The translations under genes and the position numbers were made by a program. 64,000 nt of DNA from Clostridioides difficile ATCC 9689 = DSM 1296 (GTDB lineage: Bacteria; Bacillota; Clostridia; Peptostreptococcales; Peptostreptococcaceae). Below, one piece after another: positions 8,392 through 17,360 of the stretch. The notes beneath the pieces were generated by a model, which was given only the letters and a program-made list of their open reading frames with translations, was not told the origin of the DNA and made no database searches. Each line of letters opens with the position of its first letter. The stretch's first letter is position 1. The stretch lies in NCBI RefSeq assembly GCF_001077535.1, contig NZ_CP011968.1, positions 1,550,001-1,614,000 on the forward strand. Direction: 5' to 3'.

Positions 8392-9774
8392 ATTTTAGTT
8401 AAAGATATAAAACAAGACATAGAAAGCATGCCTAGAAAAATTTTAGATATATCTTTGATAGAAGATAATAAAAGTGATTTGACTTTTTTTAATATAGAAG
8501 AAGAAGACGGTGATGAAACATTAAAAGCATTAAAACAGAGTTATGTGACTACAAATTATAAAGAAGAAACTCTATTAAACTTGCAAGGAGCTTTAAATTC
8601 AAAGTCAGATACAACGTCTAAGGAGTTAAAATTAGAATCATATAAAAGATATAACAATGCATTGGATTTAGCATATAAAAATTATATAACTAGTGCCATT
8701 AATATGGTTAATAAAGCTCTGGAGATAAATCCTAAAGACATTGATATACTAAATCTTAGAGGTCTTTTAAAATTATTAAAATGTGATTTTGCTAAATCAT
8801 TTGAGAGTTTTTATACTGCTTTATGTTATGAAAATAATCATATATCTAGAAAATATGTAAATCTAATTTCATCTGAAGATTTTAAAACTTTTTTAGGAAG
8901 ATACAATCATTCTATAAGATTTATAAATGAAGAATTAAATTATGAGTCAATACATATTTTAGAGAACATAATTGAAGAAGAACCTGAACTAATAGAGCCA
9001 TATGTAATTTTATCTTTGTTATATGATAAACTAGGTAATGTAAAAAAGAGAGAAGGATATTTAGACAAACTTAAAGAGCTAGATAAAGATAATCCTGTAT
9101 TTGAAAAAAATGAAGAAGAAAAAGAAGATACAAGTAAAAAGGAAGAAATAAAAAAAGTAAAAAGAAAGAAAAGTATTTTGCCATATATTATAGTTGGCTG
9201 TGTTTTAATAGGTATGGGGATATATTTGATTCAAAGCAAAAAGAGAATAGAAAACTTGAATAACCAAATAAGTAGTAAAGAGGAAAAGTTAAGTGAAACT
9301 GATAAAAAGTTAGGAGAAACGAGTAAAAAATTAGAAAAAACGAATAAGGAATTAAATGAGGTTAAAAATAAAGAACCAGAAAGAGAGATAACTGTAGCTG
9401 ATGAGGAAGATTTATATTATCAAGCTCTAAATTTAAAGAAAAACAAAGAATATGAAAAAGCCATAGATAATTTTAAAAGTGTAGTTTCTTCTGGTAAAAC
9501 TAAAAAATATATTTCTGAGTCAATATATCAATTAGCAATAACAAATAAATTATTAGGAAATAAGGATGAAGCTATAAAATATTACAAAAAATATATAAAT
9601 ACTTATACTAAAAATGACCAGTATTATGATGATTCATATTACGAGTTGGGTATGCTTTATTATGATAATGGCGATTTAAAAAATGCACAACAGACTTTTT
9701 ATAGTTTGAGAAGTGAAGTTCCAGACAGTATGTATAACAATTCAAAAATAAAAGAAATTTTAAGTGAAAAATAG
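8392..9774 (+). CDS. Membrane-spanning TPR protein (probable ATT start)
   Basis: The protein has about 460 residues. The N-terminal part holds TPR-like repeats (SAINMVNKALEINPKDIDILNLRGLLK begins near residue 105, cited here only by its position). A basic linker leads to one transmembrane helix (about 262-280), a coiled coil rich in Lys, Glu and Asn (about 285-335), and C-terminal TPRs (YQALNLKKNKEYEKAIDNF; DDSYYELGMLYYDNGDLKNA). It therefore has repeat domains on both sides of the membrane. A near-perfect GGAGGTGA at 8379-8386 sits 8 bases before ATT 8392. The in-frame GTG codons at 8377 and 8383 lie inside that site, and the first ATG is at 8428. Function unknown; a scaffold is likely. Confidence 0.72.
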   Translation: MLVKDIKQDIESMPRKILDISLIEDNKSDLTFFNIEEEDGDETLKALKQSYVTTNYKEETLLNLQGALNSKSDTTSKELKLESYKRYNNALDLAYKNYITSAINMVNKALEINPKDIDILNLRGLLKLLKCDFAKSFESFYTALCYENNHISRKYVNLISSEDFKTFLGRYNHSIRFINEELNYESIHILENIIEEEPELIEPYVILSLLYDKLGNVKKREGYLDKLKELDKDNPVFEKNEEEKEDTSKKEEIKKVKRKKSILPYIIVGCVLIGMGIYLIQSKKRIENLNNQISSKEEKLSETDKKLGETSKKLEKTNKELNEVKNKEPEREITVADEEDLYYQALNLKKNKEYEKAIDNFKSVVSSGKTKKYISESIYQLAITNKLLGNKDEAIKYYKKYINTYTKNDQYYDDSYYELGMLYYDNGDLKNAQQTFYSLRSEVPDSMYNNSKIKEILSEK

Positions 9775-9844
9775 GTTTATATAGTTAAGTTTTTTGAAAC
9801 AACCAAGTATGTATTTTATTAAATTAAAATAAAAATAAATTTAA

Positions 9845-9944
9845 AAAGAGATTGTGTCAAATTATAACTTTCTATTTTAAAGAAAGATATTTGCTTGTTG
9901 ATAAAACTACAAATATATGATTTGAAGCAATCTCTTTAATTTTT
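9845..9944 (+). terminator. Hairpin with U-run directly before lrgA RBS (terminator or attenuator)
   Basis: AAAGAGATTGTGTCAAAT at 9845-9862 pairs with ATTTGAAGCAATCTCTTT at 9920-9937 (one mismatch region), followed by AATTTTT and then at once the GGAGGT of the next gene. As a terminator it closes the TPR gene. Because it abuts the lrgA ribosome-binding site, lrgA transcripts must either read through it or start within its large loop, where weak TTGCTT/TTGTTG and TATATG elements occur (about 9891-9919). Confidence 0.65.
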
Positions 9945-9955
9945 GGAGGTGGAAA

Positions 9956-10327
9956 ATGAAAGTTTTCAATCAATTAGTAATAATTTTATCTATCTGGGTA
10001 ATAGGAGAGTATATAAGTTCCTTTATACAAGGAATTATACTTATTCCTGGGAGTATAGTTGGTATGCTATTATTATTTCTACTACTACAATTTAAAGTTT
10101 TAGACTTGAGTAGTATAGAAAATGTAAGTGGATTTTTCCTCGATAATATGGCTATATTTTTTATTCCAGCAGGTGTATCACTTATAAAGTCATTAGACCT
10201 AATAAGGGAAAATGTATTAGTGCTTTTATTAGTCATATGTTTAAGTACACTAATAGTAATGTATACTACTGGAATTATTGTGGAGAAAATGATAAAAAAG
10301 AAGGAAGAAGGACAAAAAAATGTATAA
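9956..10327 (+). CDS. lrgA: LrgA/CidA family holin-like membrane protein
   Basis: This 123-residue protein has four hydrophobic helices and conserved family features (LIPGSIVGMLLLFLLL; FFIPAGVSLIKS). It starts at ATG 9956 with GGAGGTGG upstream. In staphylococci and bacilli LrgA/CidA-type proteins form membrane pores with LrgB/CidB and affect murein hydrolase activity and pyruvate uptake; which role holds here cannot be told from sequence. It overlaps the next gene by 8 bases, as expected for a translationally coupled pair. Cid and Lrg versions are not separable by sequence alone, so the name is conventional. Confidence 0.88.
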   Translation: MKVFNQLVIILSIWVIGEYISSFIQGIILIPGSIVGMLLLFLLLQFKVLDLSSIENVSGFFLDNMAIFFIPAGVSLIKSLDLIRENVLVLLLVICLSTLIVMYTTGIIVEKMIKKKEEGQKNV

Positions 10328-11009
10328 TGTATTACAGACACCAGTATTTGGTATAATAGTAACAATAGTTTTTTTCAATTTAGGAAGATACATTCAACGA
10401 AAAACAAGTAATCCTATATGTAACCCTTTATTAATTGCAATCGTAGGAATAATATTGTTTTTAAGCATATCTAAAATCCCTTATGAGAATTACAAGATAG
10501 GAGCTGATAGTCTAAATTTCTTTTTAGGTCCTGTCACAGTAGTACTTGCAGTTCCACTTTATAAACAATTTGAATTATTTAAAAAGCATATGTTTGAGAT
10601 TATTGTAGGAATAGGTTGTGGTATAGTGATTTCTTTTGTATCTGTATTGATAATTGGCAAAATAGCTAATTCAGATGTAAGTATAATAAATTCACTAATT
10701 CCAAAATCTATAACAACACCAATGGGAATATCTTTAGCAAATTCTTTAAATGGTATAGAATCAATAACAGTTGTAGCCATAATTTTTACAGGTATTTTTG
10801 GTGGTATGGTTGCTTCTACAGTATTCAAACTGGGGAATATAAATCATCCAGTTGCTAAAGGAATTGCTCTTGGAACATCTGCACATGCTTTAGGAACTAC
10901 AAAGGCTTTTGAACTTGGAGAAATAGAAGGAGCTATGAGTGGTGTTTCTATTGGAGTCTCTGGTACAATTACAGTAATACTAATTCCAATTATAATGAAT
11001 TTTATATAA
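10320..11009 (+). CDS. lrgB: LrgB/CidB family membrane protein
   Basis: The 229-residue polytopic membrane protein has the LrgB family signatures SLIPKSITTPMGI, IFTGIFGGMV and GIALGTSAHALGTTKA. It begins inside the end of lrgA (8-base overlap) with GGAAGAAGG as ribosome-binding site. It is the partner of LrgA in a pore or small-molecule carrier that affects autolysis. No LytSR two-component system, the usual regulator, is seen next to it. Confidence 0.9.
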   Translation: MYNVLQTPVFGIIVTIVFFNLGRYIQRKTSNPICNPLLIAIVGIILFLSISKIPYENYKIGADSLNFFLGPVTVVLAVPLYKQFELFKKHMFEIIVGIGCGIVISFVSVLIIGKIANSDVSIINSLIPKSITTPMGISLANSLNGIESITVVAIIFTGIFGGMVASTVFKLGNINHPVAKGIALGTSAHALGTTKAFELGEIEGAMSGVSIGVSGTITVILIPIIMNFI

Positions 11010-11528
11010 AAAATAAAATTAAGACGAGTACCTTGAATACTTAAAACAAAATAAAATAAAAAAAATTTAAAATAAAAACTGAACGAAAAAAATGCAAATA
11101 ATGAAATAAAAAAATCATGTACTGAAATTATAAAAAGAAAAATTTCATTTAGGAATTAATTATAAAGAGACAATTACTAAACTTGAATTTGCTAAAATAA
11201 AATAAATTACTGCGAAAATAGATATTTAGAAAAAAATACTATAAATTTACTATATTGCAAGTTAAATAATAAGCAGTATCATATTATGCTAGAAAAAGTT
11301 TCATTTAAGGCATAAATGAGATGATTTGAACGTTTTTAAAGATTAGAATATAAAAGATTGCACTAGACATATATGAAAAAGATAATATAATAGATGATGT
11401 AATAGATGACAGTTCAAGAAATTATAAAAAAAATTTATTTGAAATATTATCTATTACATCAGGAATAATATATGTAAGAGTAAGCTTTTAAAATTCTAAA
11501 GATTTAGAAAGATTGAAGGGAGAAAGAA
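11010..11528. other. 519-base stretch without an intact gene, possibly decayed
   Basis: I find no intact gene here. The first half is very A-rich. Parts read like coding sequence broken by stops: about 11369-11490 gives an open 40-codon stretch without a start codon (peptide segment FEILSITSGIIYV). I could not assign it. I see no clear hairpin terminator for lrgB. The yitT promoter should lie in the last 150 bases but no convincing -35/-10 pair is visible. Confidence 0.4.
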
Positions 11529-12395
11529 ATGAGTGAAGTTAAGAATACCCTACAAAAACATCCAGTTTTAAGATATTCAACAATGCTATTTGGGATGTTG
11601 ATGACATCTATAGGAATAAATGGGTTCTTAAGACCAGCACATCTACTTAGTGGAGGTGCTACAGGTATAGCAACATCTATAAACTATTTGACAAATATAA
11701 ATGTAGGTTTATTAACATTTTTAATCAATATTCCAATATTTATCTTAGGGTTCATATACCTTGAAAAAGAGTTTTGTATTTCAAGTTTGGTAAATATGAT
11801 TGTATTTTCATTATTATTAGGAGCAACTCAGGAAATAAGTAATATTATACCTATACATGATATATTGCTTCAAAGTGTATATGGTGGTATATTATCTGGT
11901 TTAGGAGTCGGAGTTGTATTTAGAACTAGGTCTTCTCAAGGTGGTACAGATATAATAGCTGCAATACTAAAAATTAAGAAGAATATAGAAATGAAAGACA
12001 CTGCTTTAGCAATAAATGGCTTGATAGTACTTACAGGAAGTTTTTTATTTGGGTTGGATTTAGCATTATACACTCTTATAGGTCTATTTCTAAATGCGTA
12101 TTCAATGAGTTTTATTAAAGATGCAATGAATTACCAAAAATCTGTTATGGTAATGTCAAATGAAGTCGATTTAATAGCAGAAGATATAATGAAGAGTTTA
12201 GTTAGAGGTGTAACTTTTTTAGATGCAGAAGGTGCATACACTCATCAAAAAAAGAAGATTATATATACAATAGTTTCATCAAATGAGATACCAAAGATAA
12301 AAGATATAGCTTTGAAGTATGATAAAAAGGCCTTTATATCTGTAAATGATGTTACAGAAGTAAAGGGAAGAGGGTTTAAAGCAAAAGATTTATAG
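11529..12395 (+). CDS. YitT family membrane protein (DUF161/DUF2179)
   Basis: The 288-residue protein has five to six N-terminal helices of the YitT/DUF161 family (LLSGGATGIATSINYLTNIN; FRTRSSQGGTDIIAAIL) and a soluble C-terminal DUF2179 domain (about 205-288; RGVTFLDAEGAYTHQKKK, KAFISVNDVTEVKGRGF). The start is ATG 11529 behind GGGAGAAAG. Transport substrate and function are unknown for most of the family. It is a single-gene unit followed by a hairpin. Confidence 0.9.
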   Translation: MSEVKNTLQKHPVLRYSTMLFGMLMTSIGINGFLRPAHLLSGGATGIATSINYLTNINVGLLTFLINIPIFILGFIYLEKEFCISSLVNMIVFSLLLGATQEISNIIPIHDILLQSVYGGILSGLGVGVVFRTRSSQGGTDIIAAILKIKKNIEMKDTALAINGLIVLTGSFLFGLDLALYTLIGLFLNAYSMSFIKDAMNYQKSVMVMSNEVDLIAEDIMKSLVRGVTFLDAEGAYTHQKKKIIYTIVSSNEIPKIKDIALKYDKKAFISVNDVTEVKGRGFKAKDL

Positions 12396-12406
12396 AAAAT
12401 TTTACA

Positions 12407-12460
12407 AGCTGGGAGTTTATAATGTAAATTTGTATATTATATCTCTCAGCTTATTTAAAT
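12407..12460 (+). terminator. Putative intrinsic terminator
   Basis: AAGCTGGGAG (about 12406-12415) pairs with CTCTCAGCTT (12443-12452) with one G-T pair, followed by a weak U-rich tract. The loop is long (about 27 bases). It follows the yitT-family gene. Confidence 0.55.
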
Positions 12461-12636
12461 TTAGTATACGAAAATAAAGGTTTTATTAATGATTTGTGTA
12501 TCACTTTAAAAGATATCATTTTAAAATTAAAATTGAAAAAATTACTTAATATGTAGAAAACATGACCACTATTAGGATATAATAAATTTAATAGATTTAG
12601 TAAAATATCTAGGAATAACGTTGGAGGAATGGCATT

Positions 12637-13446
12637 ATGAATTTATCTAAAGAATATGTTAATTTGTATGATAATTATTTGAAATATATAAATGAAGTAA
12701 ACAAAGAGATTAGAAGTATAAAGAACATGAAGAAACGTGTTTTAAAAAGGGGCGATTTTGCTCCAGAAAATGAAGTATTAGAATTGGAAGGAAAAACAAT
12801 ACGCGATATAGATGATGTCGATACAAAAAAACCAAAAAATAAAATCTATAAATTTTCAAATGGGGATGTATATGTAGGGAAATTCTTAGAGGGAAAGATG
12901 GAGGGGAAAGGCTCATATACTTTTTTTGTAGATGAAGGAACAGTTATGGAGTACATAGGAGAATTTAAAGAAGATAAAAAAAATGGAAAAGGAAACTTTA
13001 TATTTTCAAATGGAAATGAATATATAGGTTATTTTGAGGAAGATATGATGAGCGGTATTGGAAATATGTTATATAGTAGTAAAGATGAATATATTGGAAC
13101 TTGGAAAAACGGAAAAAAAGATGGAAAAGGTATTTATAAGTGGAGTGATGGATGTATATATGCAGGTGAATTTAAAGGTGGAAAGATGGAAGGGTACGGT
13201 ATTTGCTATAATAGTAAAGGGGAAGTACTTTATGAAGGAGAATGGAAGAATAATTTGATTCATGGTAAGGGAACTTATATATGGGAAAAAGGTAAAAAGT
13301 ATATAGGTGAATTTATGCATGGTAAAAAACATGGGCAAGGAACTTTTTATCTAAATAATGAATTGGTTTATGAAGGGACTTGGAAATTTGATAAGCCATC
13401 TATATTTGATAGAACATTAGATGAAATATTTTCCTTGAGACTGTAG
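12637..13446 (+). CDS. MORN-repeat protein
   Basis: The 269-residue protein has a helical, basic N-terminus (1-65) and then about eight MORN repeats (about 70-260), such as GDVYVGKFLEGKMEGKGSY, NEYIGYFEEDMMSGIG and KKYIGEFMHGKKHGQGTF. MORN repeats form elongated beta-strand scaffolds, often for protein or membrane contact. There is no signal peptide or transmembrane helix, so it is predicted to be cytoplasmic. The start is ATG 12637 with TTGGAGG upstream. No linked catalytic domain is present; its role is unknown. Confidence 0.88.
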   Translation: MNLSKEYVNLYDNYLKYINEVNKEIRSIKNMKKRVLKRGDFAPENEVLELEGKTIRDIDDVDTKKPKNKIYKFSNGDVYVGKFLEGKMEGKGSYTFFVDEGTVMEYIGEFKEDKKNGKGNFIFSNGNEYIGYFEEDMMSGIGNMLYSSKDEYIGTWKNGKKDGKGIYKWSDGCIYAGEFKGGKMEGYGICYNSKGEVLYEGEWKNNLIHGKGTYIWEKGKKYIGEFMHGKKHGQGTFYLNNELVYEGTWKFDKPSIFDRTLDEIFSLRL

Positions 13447-13477
13447 CTTTATCTAATTAGTAGATAAAGCTTTTTTC
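13445..13477 (+). terminator. Intrinsic terminator overlapping the stop codon
   Basis: AGCTTTATCTA (13445-13455) pairs perfectly with TAGATAAAGCT (13461-13471), followed by six T residues. The stop codon TAG at 13444-13446 runs into the left arm. Confidence 0.88.
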
Positions 13478-13589
13478 TAATACTTACTGTAAATAGGTAT
13501 GAATGATATTGATTAGTATACACTATCAATATTAACTTAATAAATGCAATATTAAAAAATTTTGATTGATTTTAAGAAGGAGAGATATA

Positions 13590-14654
13590 TTGAAGAGATT
13601 AATTGCTTTAGTGTTAGTAGTACTTATTGTTTTATTTTATAGTCCTGAATTATTAAAAGAAGGATATGATTTAAAAGAAAAGTTTTTTCAAAGTGAAATA
13701 TGGAATGAATTTTTAGACAAAATAAATATAAATGATAATTCTAAGAAAGATAAAAAAGAAAAAAGTCAAAATTTACAATCAAATAATACTGAAGGGGAGA
13801 ACTTAGGAGAGTCAGATATAAAGAATTTTGAAAAAATAAGCTTAGGAGATAATTTAAGCTATGTTTTATCAAGTATTGGTAAACCTGGTAGAATTGATAT
13901 TAGTGAATATGGTTTTGATTGGTACGTATATAATCAATATGGAAAAGAATTTGCAATGGTTGGACTTGAAAATGATGAAGTAGTAGCACTTTATAGTAAT
14001 TCTATTAATTCATGTGAAAATCAAGATATAAAACTAAATCAAGATAGACAAACAGTGAGAACTAAGATTACACCATTAAAATATAAGAGAAAAGGAAATA
14101 CCAGATATATAATAAACTCAGAAAATCAATATGATATAATAAGTAAGGAAGGTAAGTATATTACAATTTTCTACGATATTCATGAAGAAAATAGAGTCTG
14201 TTCATATTTAATAATTGATAAAAGCACTGAAGATGAGTTTAAAAATTTATATCCAGATGATAGCGAAGAACTTAAAAAATGTTTTGAACTTGAAGTTATA
14301 GACCTTGTAAATAGTGTTAGAAATCAAAGAGGGTTAAACTCATTGAGATACAGTGAACAGGCAACTTTGAGTTCAATAAAACATAGTGAAGATATGAGAG
14401 ATAATAATTTTTTTGACCATGTAAATAAGAAGAATGAAACTCCATTTGACAGAATGAAAAGAGAAGGTATAGTATATACTTCAGCTGGAGAAAACATAGC
14501 AGCAGGACAGATTAATGCAATATATGCGCATGAAGCTTGGATGAACTCTGAAGGACATAGAAAAAATATTTTGGGGAACTATAATAATATTGGAGTTGGA
14601 GTAATATTTGGAGGAAGCTATAAAACATATTACACTCAAAATTTTTATAAATAA
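13590..14654 (+). CDS. Secreted/membrane CAP-domain protein with CAP-associated domain
   Basis: The protein has about 354 residues and an N-terminal hydrophobic signal anchor (about 3-18). A charged linker is followed by a CAP-associated domain (about 85-200; GDNLSYVLSSIGKPGR) and a C-terminal CAP/SCP-PR1 domain (about 230-354) with HSEDM, FDHVNKK, AGENIAAG and HEAWMNSEGHRKNIL. CAP-domain function in bacteria is mostly unknown. The likely start is TTG 13590, 6 bases after AAGGAGAG; the in-frame TTG at 13566 lies upstream of that site. The next gene, a surface deacetylase, follows after 27 bases, so the two are probably co-transcribed. Confidence 0.87.
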   Translation: MKRLIALVLVVLIVLFYSPELLKEGYDLKEKFFQSEIWNEFLDKININDNSKKDKKEKSQNLQSNNTEGENLGESDIKNFEKISLGDNLSYVLSSIGKPGRIDISEYGFDWYVYNQYGKEFAMVGLENDEVVALYSNSINSCENQDIKLNQDRQTVRTKITPLKYKRKGNTRYIINSENQYDIISKEGKYITIFYDIHEENRVCSYLIIDKSTEDEFKNLYPDDSEELKKCFELEVIDLVNSVRNQRGLNSLRYSEQATLSSIKHSEDMRDNNFFDHVNKKNETPFDRMKREGIVYTSAGENIAAGQINAIYAHEAWMNSEGHRKNILGNYNNIGVGVIFGGSYKTYYTQNFYK

Positions 14655-14681
14655 CTAAAATATTTGAAAGGAAGTTAAAAA

Positions 14682-15401
14682 ATGACATCATGGAAAAAAA
14701 AGACAGTATATAAGTGCTTAATAGCAGTAGTCTTGTTTTGTGGAATAGTGTTAATATCTAATTTTAGTAAAGTTTCTGCTTTGATGATGGATACTAATGG
14801 AAATGTTTTGATTAAACATGGTTCAAGGGAAAAAAAGCTAATAGCAATTACCTTTGATGATGGTCCTCATCCTAAAGAAACTAGTCAAGTTTTAGATGTA
14901 TTAAAGAAATACAATGTAAAAGCTACTTTTTTTATAGCTGGAAAACATGCAAAATGGTATAAAGAACCATTAGTAAGAGCAAGTAAAGAAGGTCACGAGA
15001 TAGGAAATCATACTTTCAATCATCCTGATATAAGTAATTTAAGTTCTAGTCAGATAGAAGAGGAGATTGTTAAGTGTGAAGACATTTTGAAAGAAGTAAC
15101 TGGAAAAAAACCGACATTATTTAGACCACCATTTGGAAGTTATAGAGAAAAAGAATTAATAGAAATTGCAAAAAAGCATGACTATAAAGTTGTTTTATGG
15201 ACAGGTGTAGATGTGAAAGATTGGAAAAATCCAGGAGCTAATAGCATTGCAGATAAAATAATTAATAAAGTACAAAATGGAGATATAATACTTTTGCATG
15301 ATTATGCAACTAATGATACAGTTGAAGCTTTAGATATGTTTATTCCAAAAATGATTGAAAAAGGTTTTAAATTTGTAACAGTTTCTGAGTTGATAAAATA
15401 A
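14682..15401 (+). CDS. Polysaccharide deacetylase (NodB/CE4 family), membrane-anchored
   Basis: The 239-residue protein has an N-terminal hydrophobic segment (about 10-32) and a NodB homology domain with ITFDDGPHP (catalytic base and metal Asp), GNHTFNHPD (metal His pair), FRPPFGSY and a C-terminal LLHDY. It should deacetylate N-acetylated sugars outside the membrane; peptidoglycan is the likely substrate but this is not certain. The start is ATG 14682 after GAAAGGAAG. It lies 23 bases before pabA, which may share transcripts with it, though the functions are unrelated. Confidence 0.9.
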   Translation: MTSWKKKTVYKCLIAVVLFCGIVLISNFSKVSALMMDTNGNVLIKHGSREKKLIAITFDDGPHPKETSQVLDVLKKYNVKATFFIAGKHAKWYKEPLVRASKEGHEIGNHTFNHPDISNLSSSQIEEEIVKCEDILKEVTGKKPTLFRPPFGSYREKELIEIAKKHDYKVVLWTGVDVKDWKNPGANSIADKIINKVQNGDIILLHDYATNDTVEALDMFIPKMIEKGFKFVTVSELIK

Positions 15402-15424
15402 TTTTTAGGGGGGAGATTTACAGT

Positions 15425-16009
15425 ATGATTCTTATGATAGACAATTATGATTCTTTTGTATACAACCTAGTCCAATATATAGAAGAATTAGGGGAAACAG
15501 TTGTAGTAAAAAGAAATAATGAAATCAAAATAAGTGACATTGAAGAACTAAATCCAGAGGTAATTGTGTTATCTCCAGGACCGTGTTCTCCAAAAGAAGC
15601 TGGTATTTGCATAGATATTGTTGAGCATTTTAAGGGGAAAAAACCTATACTAGGAATTTGTTTAGGTCACCAAACTATTGGACATGTTTTTGGAGGAGAT
15701 ATTATAAAAGCACAACAGCCTGTGCATGGAAAAGTATATAGTATCAACCATACTAATAAAGGAGTTTTTAGGGGACTTAAAAATCCTTTAAATGTCACTA
15801 GGTATCATTCACTAATAGTTGACTCCAATACAGTTCCAAAAGAATTAGAAATTACAGCAATTACTGATAAAGGGGAAATAATGGGGATTAGGCATAAGAA
15901 ATATTTAATAGAAGGAGTACAGTTTCATCCAGAAGCTATTTTGTCAGAGTATGGTCATGAAATGCTTAAAAATTTTATAACAGAAGCTAGAGAAAGGGTA
16001 CATATGTAA
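15425..16009 (+). CDS. pabA: Aminodeoxychorismate synthase, glutamine amidotransferase subunit
   Basis: The 194-residue class I glutamine amidotransferase has the catalytic cysteine in GICLGHQTIGHVFGG and the His-Glu pair in VQFHPEAILSEYG. It supplies ammonia to PabB. Family members can also serve anthranilate synthase (TrpG), but position immediately before pabB and pabC in a folate operon supports PabA. The start is ATG 15425 after AGGGGGGAG. It opens the pab-fol operon; pabB follows 1 base after its stop. Confidence 0.93.
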   Translation: MILMIDNYDSFVYNLVQYIEELGETVVVKRNNEIKISDIEELNPEVIVLSPGPCSPKEAGICIDIVEHFKGKKPILGICLGHQTIGHVFGGDIIKAQQPVHGKVYSINHTNKGVFRGLKNPLNVTRYHSLIVDSNTVPKELEITAITDKGEIMGIRHKKYLIEGVQFHPEAILSEYGHEMLKNFITEARERVHM

Positions 16010-16010
16010 T

Positions 16011-17360
16011 ATGATAAGAGAGATAAATACTAAATTAAATTCTTTTGAGATATTTACTATTTTTAGAAATGAACATGACAGTTTTATATTAGACAGTGCT
16101 ATGGATAAAGAAAAATTGGGAAGATATTCTTTTATAAGTAGCCAACCATTTAAGGTATTAAAGTATAAAGATACTGATGAAAATCCTTTAGAAGTTTTAA
16201 AAGAAGAACTACATAAGTATAGGGTTGTAAATGATACTAATCTTCCATTTGTAGGAGGTGCTGTGGGATATTTATCTTATGATTTAGGTAATTACATAGA
16301 AAATTTACCTAGAACTGCTGTAGATGATATTGAGATGCCTGATATGTATTTTGGATTTTATAATCATGTAATAGTTATAGACCATCTTGTGCAAAAAACT
16401 TATATAGCTACTCCAAACATAGATATCGAATTAGAAGAAAAGATAATAGATGATATAGAACAAAGAATATTAAAAGAAGAGAAAAAAGGTATAGATAGCA
16501 TATGTTATGAAGAAAAAGAAGTAACATCTATAAGACTTAAATCTAATTTTACAAAGGAAGAATTTAAAAATGCAGTTCAAAGTGTTAGAGAGTACATAAG
16601 ACAAGGAGATATATATCAAGCTAATTTAACACAAAGGTTCAGTGGAGAAACAGAACTTACAAGCTTTGAATTGTATAGGGACTTAAGAAGATTTAGCCCA
16701 GCACCATTTGGGGCATTCTTAAACTTTGAAGATGCACATATATTATCAAATTCTCCAGAAAGATTTATAAGATGTGTTAATAAGAGAATAGAAACTAGAC
16801 CAATAAAAGGTACTCGTCCAAGAGGGAAAGATAAAGAAGAAGATTTAAGACTTCAACAAGAACTTAGAAATAGTGAAAAAGATAGAGCTGAACTACTTAT
16901 GATAGTAGATTTAGAAAGAAATGATATTGGGAGAATATCTAAAACTGGAAGTGTTAAAGTTCCAGAGCTATTTGTAATTGAACCATATGCAAATGTAAAT
17001 CACTTAGTTTCCACAGTTGTAGGTGAGTTAAAAGATGATAAAGATGCTACTGATGTAATAAAAGCAACTTTTCCAGGGGGGTCTATAACAGGAGCACCTA
17101 AGATTAGAGCAATGGAAATTATAGACGAATTAGAGCCAACGCAAAGAAATGTATATACTGGTTCAATAGGTTATATAGGTTTTAATGGTGATATGGATTT
17201 TAATATAGCAATTAGAACAATAATCAAAAATGACAAAAAAGTCTACTTTCAAGTTGGAGGAGGAATGACTTGGGATTCTGACCCAGATGAAGAATATCAA
17301 GAAACACTTGATAAAGCTAAATCCATAATGAAGGCTTTGAGGGGATATTATGAAGAATAA
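16011..17360 (+). CDS. pabB: Aminodeoxychorismate synthase component I
   Basis: The 449-residue chorismate-binding enzyme has an N-terminal Anth_synt_I domain and a catalytic domain with RPIKGTRPRG, DLERNDIGRI and FPGGSITGAPK. The Lys in PIKGT is the aminodeoxychorismate-synthase residue; anthranilate synthases have Ala there. It converts chorismate plus ammonia to 4-amino-4-deoxychorismate. The start follows the pabA stop by one base, and the end overlaps pabC by 11 bases, indicating translational coupling. Confidence 0.95.
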   Translation: MIREINTKLNSFEIFTIFRNEHDSFILDSAMDKEKLGRYSFISSQPFKVLKYKDTDENPLEVLKEELHKYRVVNDTNLPFVGGAVGYLSYDLGNYIENLPRTAVDDIEMPDMYFGFYNHVIVIDHLVQKTYIATPNIDIELEEKIIDDIEQRILKEEKKGIDSICYEEKEVTSIRLKSNFTKEEFKNAVQSVREYIRQGDIYQANLTQRFSGETELTSFELYRDLRRFSPAPFGAFLNFEDAHILSNSPERFIRCVNKRIETRPIKGTRPRGKDKEEDLRLQQELRNSEKDRAELLMIVDLERNDIGRISKTGSVKVPELFVIEPYANVNHLVSTVVGELKDDKDATDVIKATFPGGSITGAPKIRAMEIIDELEPTQRNVYTGSIGYIGFNGDMDFNIAIRTIIKNDKKVYFQVGGGMTWDSDPDEEYQETLDKAKSIMKALRGYYEE

